DNA of 64,000 bases from Euonymus europaeus (Eukaryota; Streptophyta; Magnoliopsida; Celastrales; Celastraceae): contig OY756969.1 of NCBI GenBank assembly GCA_963580455.1, positions 7,765,501-7,829,500 of the forward strand, given 5' to 3'. The position numbers were made by a program, and so were the translations under genes. The notes beneath the pieces were generated by a model. That model was not told where the DNA came from and made no database searches. It worked only from the letters and a program-made list of their open reading frames with translations. This document shows positions 38,051 to 51,679 of the stretch, piece by piece (position 1 is the stretch's first letter; every line of letters begins with the position of its first letter).

Positions 38051-41000
38051 TTGTCAAAGAGATCATCACACTCAAGAGAGATCACCTTTGTCATCACCAA
38101 CTACAAGTCCCACAGCCCAGTTCAAATGGAAGAAGAACCAGATAACATGAACAAGCCACTTAAGGATTTCTCTGTGCCTCAAGCAGCAGATCAAGCTTCA
38201 TGCATTGTCTACCCCCAGACTACTGTAGACAACTTTGAACTAAAGTCAGGAATGATTCATTTGTTGCCTACGTTCTTAGGCCATGCTGGAGAAGATTCTC
38301 ACATGCATCTTAAAGAATTCTCTGATGTCTGTTCCACAATTAAAATAAGAGGTTTAACTGATGAGCAGTTTCATCTGTGATTGTTTCCATTTAGTATGAA
38401 TGAACAAGCAAATACATGGCTTCACTCTTTACCAAGAGCTTCAATTAGAACATGGACAAATTTGACAAACAAGTTCTTGACGAAATTCTTTCCAGCTCAA
38501 AAGACAAATAAAATAAGGAAAGAGATAGTGAGCATCCAACAAAATGATGGAGAAGCATTCCACGAATATTGGGAGAGATACAAGAGGCTCTTAAGCTCTT
38601 GTCCTCATCATAATATTCAAGAATGGCTACTAATGCAATATTTTTATGAAGGGATGCTAGATTCGGATCGCAAAATGGTGGACGCCACATCTGGTGGTGG
38701 ATTGATGAATAACAATGCCGGACAAGCTAGGGAGATTTTCGAAACTCTGTCAACTAATTCTCAACAATGGAGCTACAATAGAGTGAGAGAACCTCAAAAA
38801 AGGGCTGGAATCTACGAAGCACAATCAAGTTCAAACATGGAAGCCCAAATTGCAAATTTGACAAATATGGTGAAGCAGTTAATCGTTCCAGGCTCTCTAG
38901 TGTGTGCTGTGTGTAGTACACCTGGACATGCTATGGAAAGTTGTCCACAAAATGAAGTTGCGGTCTTGGATGCACAAATAAATGCATTCGGTACTTATCC
39001 AAATCAGAATCAAAACCAAATGCAAAGGCCAAGGAATGATCCATTTGCTCCTACCTACAATCCAGGATGGAGGAATCATCCAAATTTTAGGTGGAGTAAT
39101 AATCAACCAATGCAACAACCTTTTGCTCAATTACCACAACATCGGGTTCAAGTGGAGCCTCCGAAACCATCACTTGAAGATATGGTTACATCTATGGCAC
39201 AGAGCACTCAAGCATTCATGCAGAAAACTGATAACGCCATTGCAAATTTGGAACAACAAATGGGACAGTTAGCCACTGCATTAAATGAAAGAGAACCTGG
39301 AAAGCTTCCTGGCCAAGTTGTTGTCAACCCTAAGATTAATGAACATGCTAAAGCAATCACTCTGAGGGGAGGGAAAACAATTGGAAAAATGAGCGTGCCA
39401 GAAGAAGAGATGAACCTTGACTCTGACAATATGATCAATCCAGACGTTCTAGATCCAAATTCTAGCAGCAGTGCTACTACTTTCCAGGAAACGCCAAACC
39501 TTCAGGTTAACTCTAACCTTCCAAATTATATTTCTTCACATGCTCCTTTTCCTACCAGATTGCAGAAATCAAAGAAAGAAGATCCAATGCAAGGAATCTT
39601 GGATACTTTCAAGAAGGTGGAGATTAACATTCCTCTTTTAGATGCCATCAAACAAATGCCAAAATATGCAAAGTTCCTCAAGGATTTGTGCACAAATAAG
39701 AGGAAGTTCAAAGAGTTTGAAACGATTAAGGTTTCTGAGGAAATTTCAGCTGTTCTACAAAGCAAACTCCCTCCCAAGCTAAAAGATCCGGGCAGTTTTA
39801 CTATCCCTTGTATCATTGGGGGTCACAGGTTTGAGAAAGCTCTTCTTGTGACGCCCTGACCCAGAATTCACGTACTGAGCCGGGAGCGCCACTTTAGGCG
39901 TGTGCCCCGTCACTAAGAACCTCACCACACGCCAACCTAACCCCGGATTCTAACAGAAATTCGACAGCACGTCCCCGTATATCGGAGGGTGCCAACCTGG
40001 AGTCACATTCCATTTAACACGGAAAATAATAATCAATAATAATCAGAGAAGTTCCGCAGCCTAACAGGGCCTCTGGCCATCTAACCACATTCACACTCTA
40101 GGCAGGGCCTCAGGCCTCCTAATCACATGCAATCAATAAGCAAAACATATTCATATCAATAATATTATCAGAGACTATCAAAGTCTATCAATCTGGACCC
40201 AAGGTCCTATATCCAAGTACGGGAGTCCCGATCACACGGCATACCCCTCGACCATCCATCAAACATACCGAAAAGGTATTTAAGCAACATAACAGTCAAC
40301 CAATAAAAGTACTACATGTACTTAATTCATAACCAAGGTTCTCAAACAACCAAATACATATCCTAGTGCTCCTAGGGTGGCCTTCCATGTCACGCCGCCT
40401 CCTACTGATCCGCAGCCTGGTTCTCAGCACCAGTCTCACCTGAAGGATATAGAAAAGTAATAGGGTGAGCAGGAGGCTCAATAAGGAAAACAAAATGAAT
40501 CATAAGAACGTAAAGGCTGAATAATGAAACAAGCTCAATGCAGCAACATGACATCCTAAAATGTCACAACAATGTATAACCTCGGGCTACACCCTACAGC
40601 GCCTGGCACTAATCAACAAATATTCTGGAAAATCATCGGAACCCTTGCACTTGCCCCGGAACGACTATAGGTGCACCTACACCATGGAAATCCCAATTTC
40701 TGGCAACAATGTGGCCATTCGGTATCCAACATCATCACAAAAGTATAACCTAAGGATACTACGAGTCCATACTCGTAGACCCAATGCATCTATAATTCAT
40801 GTCCAATAATGTCATGCAAAAGAAGCTCGTATATATAACAATCCTATATATGTACATAACTACATGATGCATGAACGAGGTTTATCATGCCCAATAGATG
40901 ATTAAGCATTCAAAGGGTATGCAAATTCTTCAATAACCAACAACAAGGTTCGTTCTTCCTAAGGAACAATTTAGGCAAGAACACAAATAATAAAGACCAA

Positions 41001-44000
41001 TGAAGAATTTCAACCGCTATTTAGAGAAGAACAATACGATAGAAAATGGAGTAAGAATCCCTACCTCAATTCCAAGCTATCACAAGCTACAAGTTTTTCC
41101 CAAATTCTAGGGTTTGAGTTTCCGAACCTACCATATAGCAAATTCATCACCCAATCCCACAAATTAATCCCCCATAACCATAATCAACATAAATCAAACC
41201 AACAACTTAAGAGAAAATTACCTTTCTCTCTCTAGAACCCAAATATGCTAAGTTCAAGCCTTCAAACCTTCAATCCAGCAAATCTTCAAACAACCTAGTA
41301 TATATCAACATATATAGACTTAAATCAACCTCTATAGTCATTCTAAAACAGTCATTCGAAGTTCCATTCGAAATTACAAAAACCCTAGGTTTTATGGAAA
41401 ACTAGAAACTTACCTCAAGTCCCTCCAACTTTGTCAAACTCTTCTTTAATCTTCTTCTATCCTTCAATCCAAGCTTCAATCCTTGAAATCTCTCAAGAAT
41501 CTCTCTTTATCTCTCTATTTTTTTTCTCTCTCTCTCTCTCTAAAAGTCAGAATTTGCGCCTAGGCGCATTGACCTTAAGTTTAAATTTTGAACCCACTGT
41601 CCCGTGCAACTTTTGTACACGCCTAGGCGACCTCCTAGGCGTGTGGCCTTACAATTTTAGCTCCGTCTCGTTCTTAGCTTCGATTTGATATATTATGGGC
41701 CTGAAACAGACATCTGTGCTAAAAGTTATAACCGATTTACCGAACCTAGTTCAAAAACTATCATTTAGGCCTTATACACTTCCAATGGTCCGTTATCACT
41801 TCGAACCCATTTTTCAATAATTTATTACTTAAAATTTAACCAAACATAATATTTTTGGGTCGGGATCTCACACTTCTTAACTTAGGTGCATCTGTCAATC
41901 TAATGCCTTTTTTTGTTTTTGAATCTTTGAATATAGGAGAACTAAAGGCGACCTCTGTGAGCATCCAGTTGGCAGATAGATCAATCAAATACCCTAGGGG
42001 TATTCTGGAAGATGTCTTAGTCAAAGTTGACGGATTAATCTTACCTGCTAATTTTCTAGTATTGGAGATGGAGCCGATTCCTTTGTCAGAAGTAAAATTA
42101 ACCTTAATTCTTGGTCGTCCATTCATGACCACAGCAGGTACCAAAATTGATGTTCAAAAGGGTACACTAACTATAAATGTGCAGGGACAAACGATTGAGT
42201 ACAAGGTATTTGGAGCACTCAAATTACCAAGTGATGAACATTACTGTTTTCAATTAGATGCGTTAGATACAATTTGTCAACAAGTGTTCAATGAAAGTTG
42301 TGGTCGAGATATTGTGGACAAAGTTTTAATTCATGACTTTGGAACCATCAATGAGGATAAACAAGCTAGCAAAGTCTTAGCTCGCCTTGAAGTCTTACCT
42401 TCTTTAGGTATGTATATTTCTGCCTTTGAGCCTTTACCAGTGCCTAAGACAAAACTTGTACCATCTGTTGTGCAGGCACCTCAATTGGAGTTGAAGGAAC
42501 TACCAAAGCATTTGAAGTACGCGTATGTGGGCGAAGAAAGTACATTGCCAGTAATCATTGCGTCTGACCTCGGTATTGAAGAAGAAGAGAAATTGTTGAG
42601 GGTACTAAAAGAGCATAAAACATCAATCGGATGGAGTATTGCTGATATAAGAGGAATCAGTCACTCTAGATGTATGCATCGAATACTACTAGAGGAGGGA
42701 ACAAAACCAACGCAAGAGATGCCCAACGCAAGAGATGCCCAACGCAAACTTAACCCAATAATAAAGGAGGTGGTGCTCAAAGAAGTACTCAAATTGCTAG
42801 ATGTTGGCATCATTTACCCTATCTCTGATAGCAAATGGGTTAGTCCGGTACAAGTGGTTCCTAAAAAATCTGGAGTTACAGTAGTCCTTAATGAAGATAA
42901 TGAGTTGGTTCCCACGCGAGTTCAAACAGGATGGCGTGTTTGCATTGACTACAAAAAGCTTAATTCAGGTACTAGAAAAGATCATTTTCCACTACCTTTT
43001 ATTGATCAAATGTTGGAACGTCTTGCAGGTCATAGCCATTATTATTTTCTTGATGGATATTCGGGCTACAATCAGATTGCAAGAGCACCCAAAGATCAAG
43101 ACAAGACGACATTTACTTGTCCATATGGTACATTTGCCTACAGGCGCATGCCTTTTGGTCTTTGCAATGCTCCAGGTACTTTTCAAAGGTGTATGATGAG
43201 CATATTTTCAGATATGGTGGAGCACATTATTGAGGTATTTATGGATGATTTTAGTGTATTTGGTTCATCTTTTGATAAATGCCTTCATAACCTCGCTTTG
43301 GTCTTAGAAAGATGCCAAGAATGCAATCTAGTTTTAAACTGGGAAAAATGTCATTTTATGGTACAACAAGGAATTGTACTTGGTCATATCATCTCTAGCA
43401 AGGGAATAGAAGTTGACAAAGCAAAAGTAGATCTGGTAAGTAATCTTCCACCCTCATCTACAGTAAAGGAAATAAGATCTTTCCTTGGACATGCAGGTTT
43501 CTACAGGAGGTTCATCAAGGATTTCTCCAAGATAGCTAAGCCATTGTGTAACTTACTATCCAAGGATGTGACATTTGAGTTTGATGAGACATGTTTGATA
43601 GCTTTTAAAAAGCTTAAACTCCTTCTTACGTCAGCACCGATCATGATGCCTCCCAATTGGAGCCTTCCTTTTGGACTAATTTGCGATGCTTCCGATTATG
43701 CTGTAGGAGCAGTTTTGGGACAACGAGTAAATAAAGTACCTCATGTTATCTACTATGCCAGTAGAACACTCAATGATGCCCAATTAAACTACTCCACTAC
43801 AGAGAAGGAGCTCTTTTCTGTTATTTTTGCTTTAGAAAAATTTCGTGCATATTTGATTGGCACTAAAGTAATTGTATTTTTTGACCATGCAACTCTTAGC
43901 TACCTTCTTCAAAAGAAGGATGCGAAGCCTCACTTGATTAGATGGATTCTATTACTTCAAGAGTTCGATCTGGAGATTAAGGACAAAAAAGGATCCGAGA

Positions 44001-45415
44001 ATGTAGTGGCCGATCACCTCTGCCGTTTGGTGAACAATTCAGTGACCGAAGAAGACTCTTTGCCTCTAAATGAGAATTTTCCTGATGAGCAATTATTATC
44101 TTTATCTATTTCTACACCATGGTATGCTGACATTGTCAATTACCTTGTTACAAGTGATCTACCAGGAAATGTGCCAAGAACTTACAAGGATAAGCTCTTG
44201 ACAACAGCAAAGTATTACATATGAGATGATCCATACCTTTTCAAATGGTGTTCTGACCAAATCATCAGACGGTGTGTGCCAGAATCAGAATTTCAATCCA
44301 TACTCACGTTTTGTCACTCATATGCTTGTGGAGGACATTCTGGTCCAAAGAAGACAGCTTTGAAAGTATTGCAATGTGGATTTTATTGGCCGAGTTTGTT
44401 CAAAGATGCATATACTTTCTGCTCTACTTGTGATAGGTGTCAGCGGTTAGGTAATCTTTCATCTAGGAATCAGATGCCTTTATCACCTATTCTAATAGTT
44501 GAAATTTTTGACGTTTGGGGTATTGATTTCATGGGACCTTTTCCTTCATCTAAAGGTTATTTATATATCTTACTTGCTGTGGATTATGTTTCAAAATGGG
44601 TGGAAGCAGTTCCATCCAAGACTAATGATTATCGAGTTGTTCTCAGATTCCTTAAAGAAAATATATTTGCAAGATTTGGAACACCCAGGGCGATCATTAG
44701 TGATGGAGGGTCCCATTTCAATAATAAACTTTTTGCAGCACTATTGCAAAAGTACGGAGTCAAACATAAGGTGTCCACGCCATATCATCCACAGACAAGC
44801 GGACAAGCTGAAATCTGTAATAGGGAAATTAAGCAGATATTGGAGAATACTATGAGCTCCTCACCCAAGGATTGGTCTGATCATCTCATGGATGCTCTAT
44901 GGGCTTATCGTACAGCCTACAAAACTCCGATTGGAATGTCACCATACAGGCTGGTTTTTGGCAAACCCTACCACTTACCAGTCGAATTAGAGCACAAAGC
45001 ATATTGGGCTATCAAACAGTACAATTTTGAGATGAAGGCTGCAGGAGAGCAACAAAAGTTACAGTTGAGTGAGTTGGAAGAACTCCGAAATGAAGCCTAT
45101 GAGAGCTCTAAAATATAGAAGGAGAAGACCAAGGCCTATCCTGATAAGACCATTTTGAGAAAACATTTTGAACCTGGGCAGAAAGTCTTATTATATAACT
45201 CACGCCTCCGACTATTCCCAGGTAAGCTCCGTTCACGATGGTATGGTCCATTCCTTATTACTCATGTTTTTTCACATGGTGTAGTGAATCTTCAACACCC
45301 ACAGACGGGAAATATTTTTAAAGTGAATGGTCATCGTCTCAAGCACTATTTAGAGCCAGCAACAGAACATCTTGATGAAAATTTAAGACTCTCTGATCCT
45401 GTTCCACTCACTTGA
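38051..45415 (+). pseudogene. Athila gag-pol polyprotein, one frame, interrupted
   Basis: A single frame runs from 38051 (alternative ATG 38126) to TGA 45413, interrupted by TGA 38378-38380, a solo LTR (39847-41872), TGA 44222-44224 and TAG 45116-45118. Gag has a CCHC knuckle (CAVCSTPGHAMESC, about 38910). The protease active site directly after the solo LTR reads NLGAS instead of DLGAS. Reverse transcriptase (42920-43260) has FMDD, RNase H starts with ICDASDYAVG (43680), and integrase has its HHCC region (44310-44440) and a D, D, E core ([16 protein letters not shown], and E in [11 protein letters not shown]), with a C-terminal part at 45155-45415. The removed LTR plus duplication is 2031 nt, a multiple of three, so both sides share the frame. 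Confidence 0.95.
39847..41872 (-). mobile_element. solo LTR inserted in Athila, TSD CTTCT
   Basis: The 2026-bp block has TG...CA ends (plus strand TGTGACGCCCTGACCC ... GGGTCGGGATCTCACA) and a perfect 5-bp duplication CTTCT (39842-39846 and 41873-41877). It has no coding content. Orientation is taken as minus because the leader-like GAGGTAAGTTT and CT/GA-rich part read that way; this is tentative. A relative lies at 55301-57330. Confidence 0.92.
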
Positions 45416-46210
45416 TACACTATTTCGTCTGGCTGACGACGCTAAATTTAGCGCTTATGGGAGGCAACCCATATTTCTTTCTCATTATCTTTGTGTGTTC
45501 AATCAAGAATTTAGTTCAGTTGCACATTTTCTTAGCATATTCACTTTTACTTTCACCTTGAGGTGGTCACTGTACACTTTTGTGTGCGTGGTGCTTGATT
45601 GCGCCCATATGTCTACGGTGTGAGCTTTCTCCACTAGCTTAATGTGGTTTGGATCTTCAAATGTTTACTTATAGGGCAGCTGGGAGGGAGAGCATCTCAT
45701 GACGGTATTGTCATTAGTATAAGACCTGAAGGTTTACATTTTGATCCTGTGGACAAAAGCTGTGGTCTCCTGATAGGCCGAAGGAAAACACTCGATGGCG
45801 TTAGCACAGAAGTCACTGGAATGAGCCTCTGTTACCTTACTTGTGCATGTGCATTGGTTGAAAAAAAAATAGTATATCTATTTATATTTATATATTTGGG
45901 ATTGCTTCCGCAATATATATTTTGATCGGGTAAGATAGTATGATATATTATGCTACTAATTGCATGTCTAGGAAAATTCTATCTAAGGGGTTTGGTATTT
46001 AAGTGGACCATTGTGTCCCTCCAATCTTTCCTGGGAATTTCCCTGGTGTAATTAGTGATATAATTTTTTATATCTTCTTCACCGATGATAAAAAAAACAA
46101 AAAAAAACCCTAATTGTCTTCTCTTCGCACACTCTGTTTCTTCCTGATTTTCAACTCTCCCTTTATTATTCTTGTTTTTTCTGATCATCTTTCTCTTCCT
46201 CCTTCACAGT
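45416..46210 (+). other. Athila spacer between pol and third ORF
   Basis: This is non-coding sequence typical of the gap in Athila elements. Nothing further is seen. Confidence 0.6.
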
Positions 46211-47194
46211 ATGTCGCGCAGCCCCCGTGATGCCGTTGCGACGATAGACTTATTCGCCAGAGCTACAATCATGCCAGAACGTCGAATTGATTCCAAAATC
46301 CTGCACGATTCTGCCAACCGATGGGCCATGAGCTACCTCCGTGACCATTCTCTGCTGTTCTTGGTCGATCCTGATCCAAAAGACGAATTCCCGGTGTATC
46401 CTCACATCGTTCGCTCCTTTTACCATACTCTTCTCAAGATACCCCACTCTTCTGGCACTCAACCAGTGTATCAGGTTGACATCCCTGGTCTTCGGCTTCG
46501 ATTCACGACAGCGGATATTTGCTCATGTTTAGGCTATCCACTTACCGCTGACGTCGCTGTAGGTTTTCAAGCGCCGATATCTATTTCCCATCAAGAGATG
46601 ATTGATGATCTGTGTCAAGGGCGACACGATCCGAATAATGCTGCTTCTACATGCCGCTCTTATTTGCCGTCCACGATGTGGATGCTTGATGATGCCATCC
46701 GAAGTAACCTTTGCCTCATTGGACACAGTCAACAACGCTAGGGTAACATACTTTCTGACCTGTATTACATGTATCGCGGAGCCTGGTTTGATATTGGCCA
46801 GATTTACCTTGAGAGCATTCTTAAGGCGAAGACCCTTGTGGAGAAACAAAAAACCAAGGTCGGGAGATTATTTTTCCCGAGACTCATCACGCGGTTGCTT
46901 TTCAGTATGGGCATTCTCCCACCTCCCAGTCAGACAACTTCCAATTATTCGGTGACTGTTTTGGAGAACTCTACCTGGCGTCAGAGTACTAGCCACTTGC
47001 TTTCCAGTGCTCGTAGACAACGAACACCGCGATGTCCAGTTTCTTTACCACTGGAAGCGTTTGACTCTTCTGCTGCTACACTACCTCCAACTGACCACAT
47101 TAACGACATCTTAGCCCGCCTGCATAGGTTGGAGGTTGGACAACAGCGGCTGGAACACATGCTAAATGTCCTCATGGATATGGTGCGGCGCTAA
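46211..47194 (+). pseudogene. Athila third ORF, 'putative plant transposon protein' type
   Basis: The ATG at 46211 follows a short upstream extension of the same frame from 46172. One TAG (46739-46741) divides a frame that then runs on to TAA 47192. The first part carries the FTTADICSCLGYPLTAD segment and the second LSDLYYMYRGAWFDIGQIYL, both like the plant-transposon-protein domain found in this position of Athila elements. There is no clear membrane segment, so I do not call it an envelope protein. The C-terminus is a short leucine-rich coiled coil (INDILARLHRLEVGQQRLEH). Confidence 0.75.
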
Positions 47195-48216
47195 CCATCT
47201 TCTCCTTCCACCATTGTCCGAGCATCTTCCACCTCAGGTCGTATTGTTTTATCCTCTATTTCTTTGCATTGCATTGCTTTTCCATACTTCGTCATTTTCA
47301 CATTGTGGATTTTTAGTTGGGGTGGTGGCATATTCATGCACTTTGATGTTTTGGTACTGGTACAATTAGTTTGAGTCAATTTTTCTATCTGGATTAGAAA
47401 GCAACTTTTAACACACTTTTGTCCACAAATACTAAGCCTTGTGGTAAGATGGATGATGATGCATATGACTAAGAATATTTTCTGGTTAAAGCACAAATGA
47501 GTGGAGAGAAATGAGTAAACAACTTATGAACTTGCATTGATCTCTTGAAATGGATAATTGCTGTCAATGAACACCATTACATGGTTTGTGGAATGATTGG
47601 ATTAATGCTGAGGATGATATTGATCAATGTTTGAGAACAATGTTGTAATTTTACTGGGCCTTTGTTTGAGATGTTCTATATGATGAATTCGAGATGATGA
47701 ATTCGAGATAGAAAAAAAGAAAGAAAAAAAAAAGAAAAAAAATTGTTATGTGCATTCGTCATTTGTCAGTAGATAAGTTTTCCTATTAGTTTGTCAATTG
47801 AACAAATTTTGATCAATAGAATTCCAAAGCAGGTTTGTGGTAAGACTGGTGGAAGTTCTAGACAGCTAATATACCTATCATTTGATCAATGTTTGTTTAT
47901 TTGTTTGTCCTTAAATTGACTTTTCTTCTGAGTGCATATCTATTTTCCAACTCCATGAGAGAAATTCATAGCACAGAAATCCTTCTCTACCCTGTGAGAA
48001 TATGGAGTTAAGGCTTTTACTTGGATAATATTTTGAGGTTATATGCATTATGGATTGTGGTATGAAGGTTTTGGCTTAGCACACACACACAAGTGTTGGA
48101 AGTTGTGACTATACTAATCTGGATAGGAATTGTGATCTCTTACCTTTTGTTCTAGTATTGTTACTTTCAATCATTTCTTATAACATTTTTACGCTTGAAT
48201 TACTAGGGACTAGCAA

Positions 48217-48234
48217 TAAGCTGGTTGGGGGTTG
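48217..48234 (+). other. Athila polypurine tract
   Basis: The purine-rich TGGTTGGGGGTTG abuts the TGATAAG start of the 3' LTR, the place where plus-strand priming occurs. Confidence 0.7.
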
Positions 48235-49755
48235 TGATAAGTGCCAGAATACACGTTTTTAAAGTGATAAAATACTACCAAAGCAATGCCAAGAAATTGT
48301 GCTAAAAGCTGAATTTTCAAGATTATTGTACTTAAGATCTCATTGGATGTTTTGCAGGTTAAGAGGTAGTAAGAGCTGTCGAATGAGATTTGATCTTCAG
48401 AAAATTTTTAGAGAACACTTCAAGCTTTGCAGGAAGTGCTGGTTCACAAAAATCGGAGTTTGTTTGGGCCTCTAAAGGTTGCCTCAAAGTCAAGTTTGGA
48501 AGTTATATCCGAAGCAGAATTTCTGTTTGCAGACCAGACCTTCAAAAGCCCATAACTTGAGCTTCTGATGTCCAAATTGAGTGATTCAAAAGCCCATAAT
48601 TATCTACACATTTGTATCTACAATATTGATGAAGGGTTGGAGTTCATAATAGGCTTCGTTTAGGCCCAGAATGTAGTTACAATATTAGTGTGTAAATTGG
48701 AAGTTGATGTCATTGATGATACCATTTTCATTCAAAGAGTGGACAATCCACCACACGAATTTGATGGACAATCCACCAACAAAATATGGCACTAACTCCT
48801 CCACTATGTGCTCATTTTCTCTATAAATAGAGAGGAGAAGGAGTAAAAGGGGGAGCTTGGAGAAGGAGTGGAAGCAAGAAGAGGAGAAGGAAAAGAAGAA
48901 AACAAGGCTTGTGTTTGTAATGATATTTTTATGTTTCATGTTTTATTTGGTTATCTATAACTAAACTCTTGTTAGTTAGGGCTTGTCTTGAAGCCCCAAG
49001 CATGCTTTCAATTTTATAAGTTGTGTGAATTTCAATTTCTACAAGCATGATGATTTTGATTTTTCAATGTTATGTGAGTTCTAGTATTGTGTTTCTTTGA
49101 GTAGCTAACTTTGAAGCATGTATTAGAATTAATTGTTGTAGAACATGGTCAATTGCCTTGTTGAATATGTTCTTTCTTGCAACATATAATTCAGTTGAAA
49201 TGAATTATGAAAAATCAATTCTTGAATACCTAAGTACAAATACCATGTATTAGGATTCTTGTGACATTCATATTCTCTTTGCTCTTATTGGATTCTTGAT
49301 TGTTGATTGATGCAGACGTCATGCTAGATTTCGATTAAGAATACACGTAATGAGGTAGACGCCATACACTTTACATGCAATTAAGAGAGAATCATACAAC
49401 TTGAGTTTGGCCATGACCTTGTTGTGAATGTTGTCATCATATGCTTGTTAAAATTGTTAGTCTATTATTTCTTATAAATTGTTTGAATGTTTTGTGGTGG
49501 ATAGTGAGTCTTAGCTATTGTTTTCATTAATATCAATTCTCATTCTTGTTCTCAACGTCAATTTCTTTGTCTTAATTTTTATCTATTACAAGATTTAACC
49601 CCCCCTTTTCCCCCTTTTATAATTGTATCAGTTATATTCAAGTGTTAGATTATATATCTATTAGCATCACTCCTTGTGGGATCGACTCTTACTTGTTCAC
49701 TATATATTAATTGTACATTTATAAGTATATTTAAATTGTTACTAACGACATAACA
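48235..49755 (+). repeat. Athila 3' LTR, full length
   Basis: This 1521-bp LTR contains the segment missing from the 5' copy, including CTATAAATAG (48821-48830), the likely promoter TATA box. It ends in CATAACA, followed by target duplication ATGAC. Confidence 0.95.
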
Positions 49756-49760
49756 ATGAC

Positions 49761-50499
49761 ACAAAGAGAACATGTATTTACTGGCCATGCATAAAATGCA
49801 AATACATGTAGATTGAAAAGACATGTATACGACTTTTCTGTGGGATTGAGTGATACTTGGTTTGTGTATTCAAACATGTTTAGGGTAAGATGGTACACTG
49901 TTATTTATTTGACTAAATCATAGTAAATCACTCCATTGAGATCTTAATCGATTTCTACTTTGGAGATACAATGGTTAGTGTGCATGAGGGTCACACCTTT
50001 AATTTGCTTGTATGATGGTCTTTCTACAACACCATCGTGTATTATCTTGACTTTACTCCACTTTGACCCATCATGGGTGAGTGGGAGTATGTTGGACTAT
50101 TGGGCATCCAAGATGAGCCAAGCTCTCAGGGTGACCAAGCCCATTCGAGTGTTCCTTGTTGGTTAAGCAACCAATTCCTATCATGTGTTTGATAAGGATA
50201 AAATACTTGGGATATTATCAATATCTCAAGTGATTTAATGTCAAGAAAGTTCCAATGAGACTATGACTCCACTATAAATAAGGGGTCTCTCTTTGGAATA
50301 AGTTACACATAAGAACACTGAGAATACCGTAAATGCGGGTGAGTGGAGAGAGATCATAGGGGGTTCTTGAAGGGTGGAACTCTTGATGCTTTCCTTGTAA
50401 TTGACATTCCTGGACCTTCACATCATGAGATTATTCTGTTCACATATCCTAATCAAATAAGTAACAAGGTAGTTTAATTGTTTATTTATACGTAATCCT
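49761..50499 (+). repeat. possible decayed LTR
   Basis: A TATA motif (CTATAAATAAGGGG, about 50273) is followed by a leader-like stretch, giving an LTR-like impression. No ends, primer site or second copy were found. Confidence 0.25.
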
Positions 50500-50890
50500 A
50501 CAGATGGGGAGGTTCTTGGCTCCACTATGATGCAAGGACAACATTGCACCAACATATGCCAAGGAGAGGCTGTGACAATTTTGGCCAGTATGCAGTTTGC
50601 TTTGGATTGTGGCTTTCGATCAATTTGTGTAGAGTCTGATTAAGAAATTATGGCCAATCATGTGCTCTTTGGTGGCTCAAATTTTCTGCCGTATGGAATT
50701 ATTGTGGACTCTATTAAATCTTTGATCCCAATGCCTTTTACATTCAGATTTGCACCATATTCGTGGGTGTGCCAATTCGGTACGTTGCACATGGTATTAT
50801 GCAATTAGTCTTAAAAAAGGAGCATCATTATTTTCTTCCCGAGGAATATCTTCAAGTGTCCTCTTATCTTGTACTAGAGGAGGATGTTCA
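50500..50890 (+). pseudogene. RNase H-like fragment (LINE-type)
   Basis: One frame reads QGEAVTILASMQFALDCGF, then CVESD, GIIVDSIKSL and FTFRFAPYS. This is the pattern of the RNase H-like domain found at the C-terminus of plant LINEs and related proteins. Stops occur after CVESD and downstream. No reverse transcriptase precedes it. Confidence 0.55.
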
Positions 50891-51588
50891 ATTATCAATC
50901 TAATATATGAATTTCTTTGTCATATATAATTTTTTTCCCTCTAAAGTCAACTGGTCAAGATAAGTCTCTCTGTCATGAGTTCCAGCTGCAGTAGTTAATT
51001 GAATGTTTCAACATTCTATGATCTTTTGCTTTCCGTTGTTAACACCCAATAATGTCAAAAGTAACCCCTACTTCACGATTATTTTTAAATTTAATAACAG
51101 CATACTCATAACAAATATAATTATAATAAATAAAAAATTACGAATAATTCAAATGACATTCATATATGTAGTATCTTATTCTTAACTTCGAACCTCTCTC
51201 TCCCGTTCCCCTTGTACTCAAGAAAAATATAATTATAATAACCTTCAACTTAAAATGTTATCTCCAATCTTGTAAAAAACAAACAAATATATATAATTAT
51301 AGAAACCTCTTAATATAATGTGAAAAATTTATAATTATATAATTATAGTAAAATTTATAATGTGAATTCATTCAGATTTCTCATCTATTGATTTCATTTT
51401 TCTCATGAATAATCTTTAGAAACTAGATAGGATACCATAATTTTGTCTTCTTTTATCCATTTTCTTATATATTACCCCTGAGATACTCTACTTCAATAAA
51501 GGTACCATGAAACCGTGTCAGCTACGCGAATATATTATTTTAATTTTAATTTTAATTTTTGGGCGTAAGTAAGAGAACCAAATCTGTC
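50891..51588. other. intergenic, upstream of the small peptide gene
   Basis: This is strongly AT-rich. I see no gene in it. Confidence 0.5.
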
Positions 51589-51596
51589 TATAAATA
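51589..51596 (+). promoter_or_regulatory. TATA box of the cysteine-rich peptide gene
   Basis: TATAAATA lies 84 bases before the ATG at 51680. The position and sequence suit a plant core promoter. Confidence 0.65.
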
Positions 51597-51679
51597 TCCT
51601 ACAATATTTTCATGCTTATGAATCGATCGGTCACATATACATAAATAAGTTCTCGAATTTCATTGAAGAAACACAGAAA

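Larger units (their letters stand above)
36839..49755 (+). mobile_element. complete Athila-type Ty3/gypsy retrotransposon, TSD ATGAC
   Basis: It carries a 5' LTR (36839-37494), Athila-type primer site (37500-37517), one gag-pol frame, a third ORF, a polypurine tract and a 3' LTR (48235-49755). A perfect ATGAC duplication flanks it (36834-36838 and 49756-49760). The total is 12.9 kb, of which 2026 bp are a solo LTR inserted later. The LTRs agree closely where both exist, so the insertion is fairly recent, yet the coding part carries several point stops. Confidence 0.95.
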
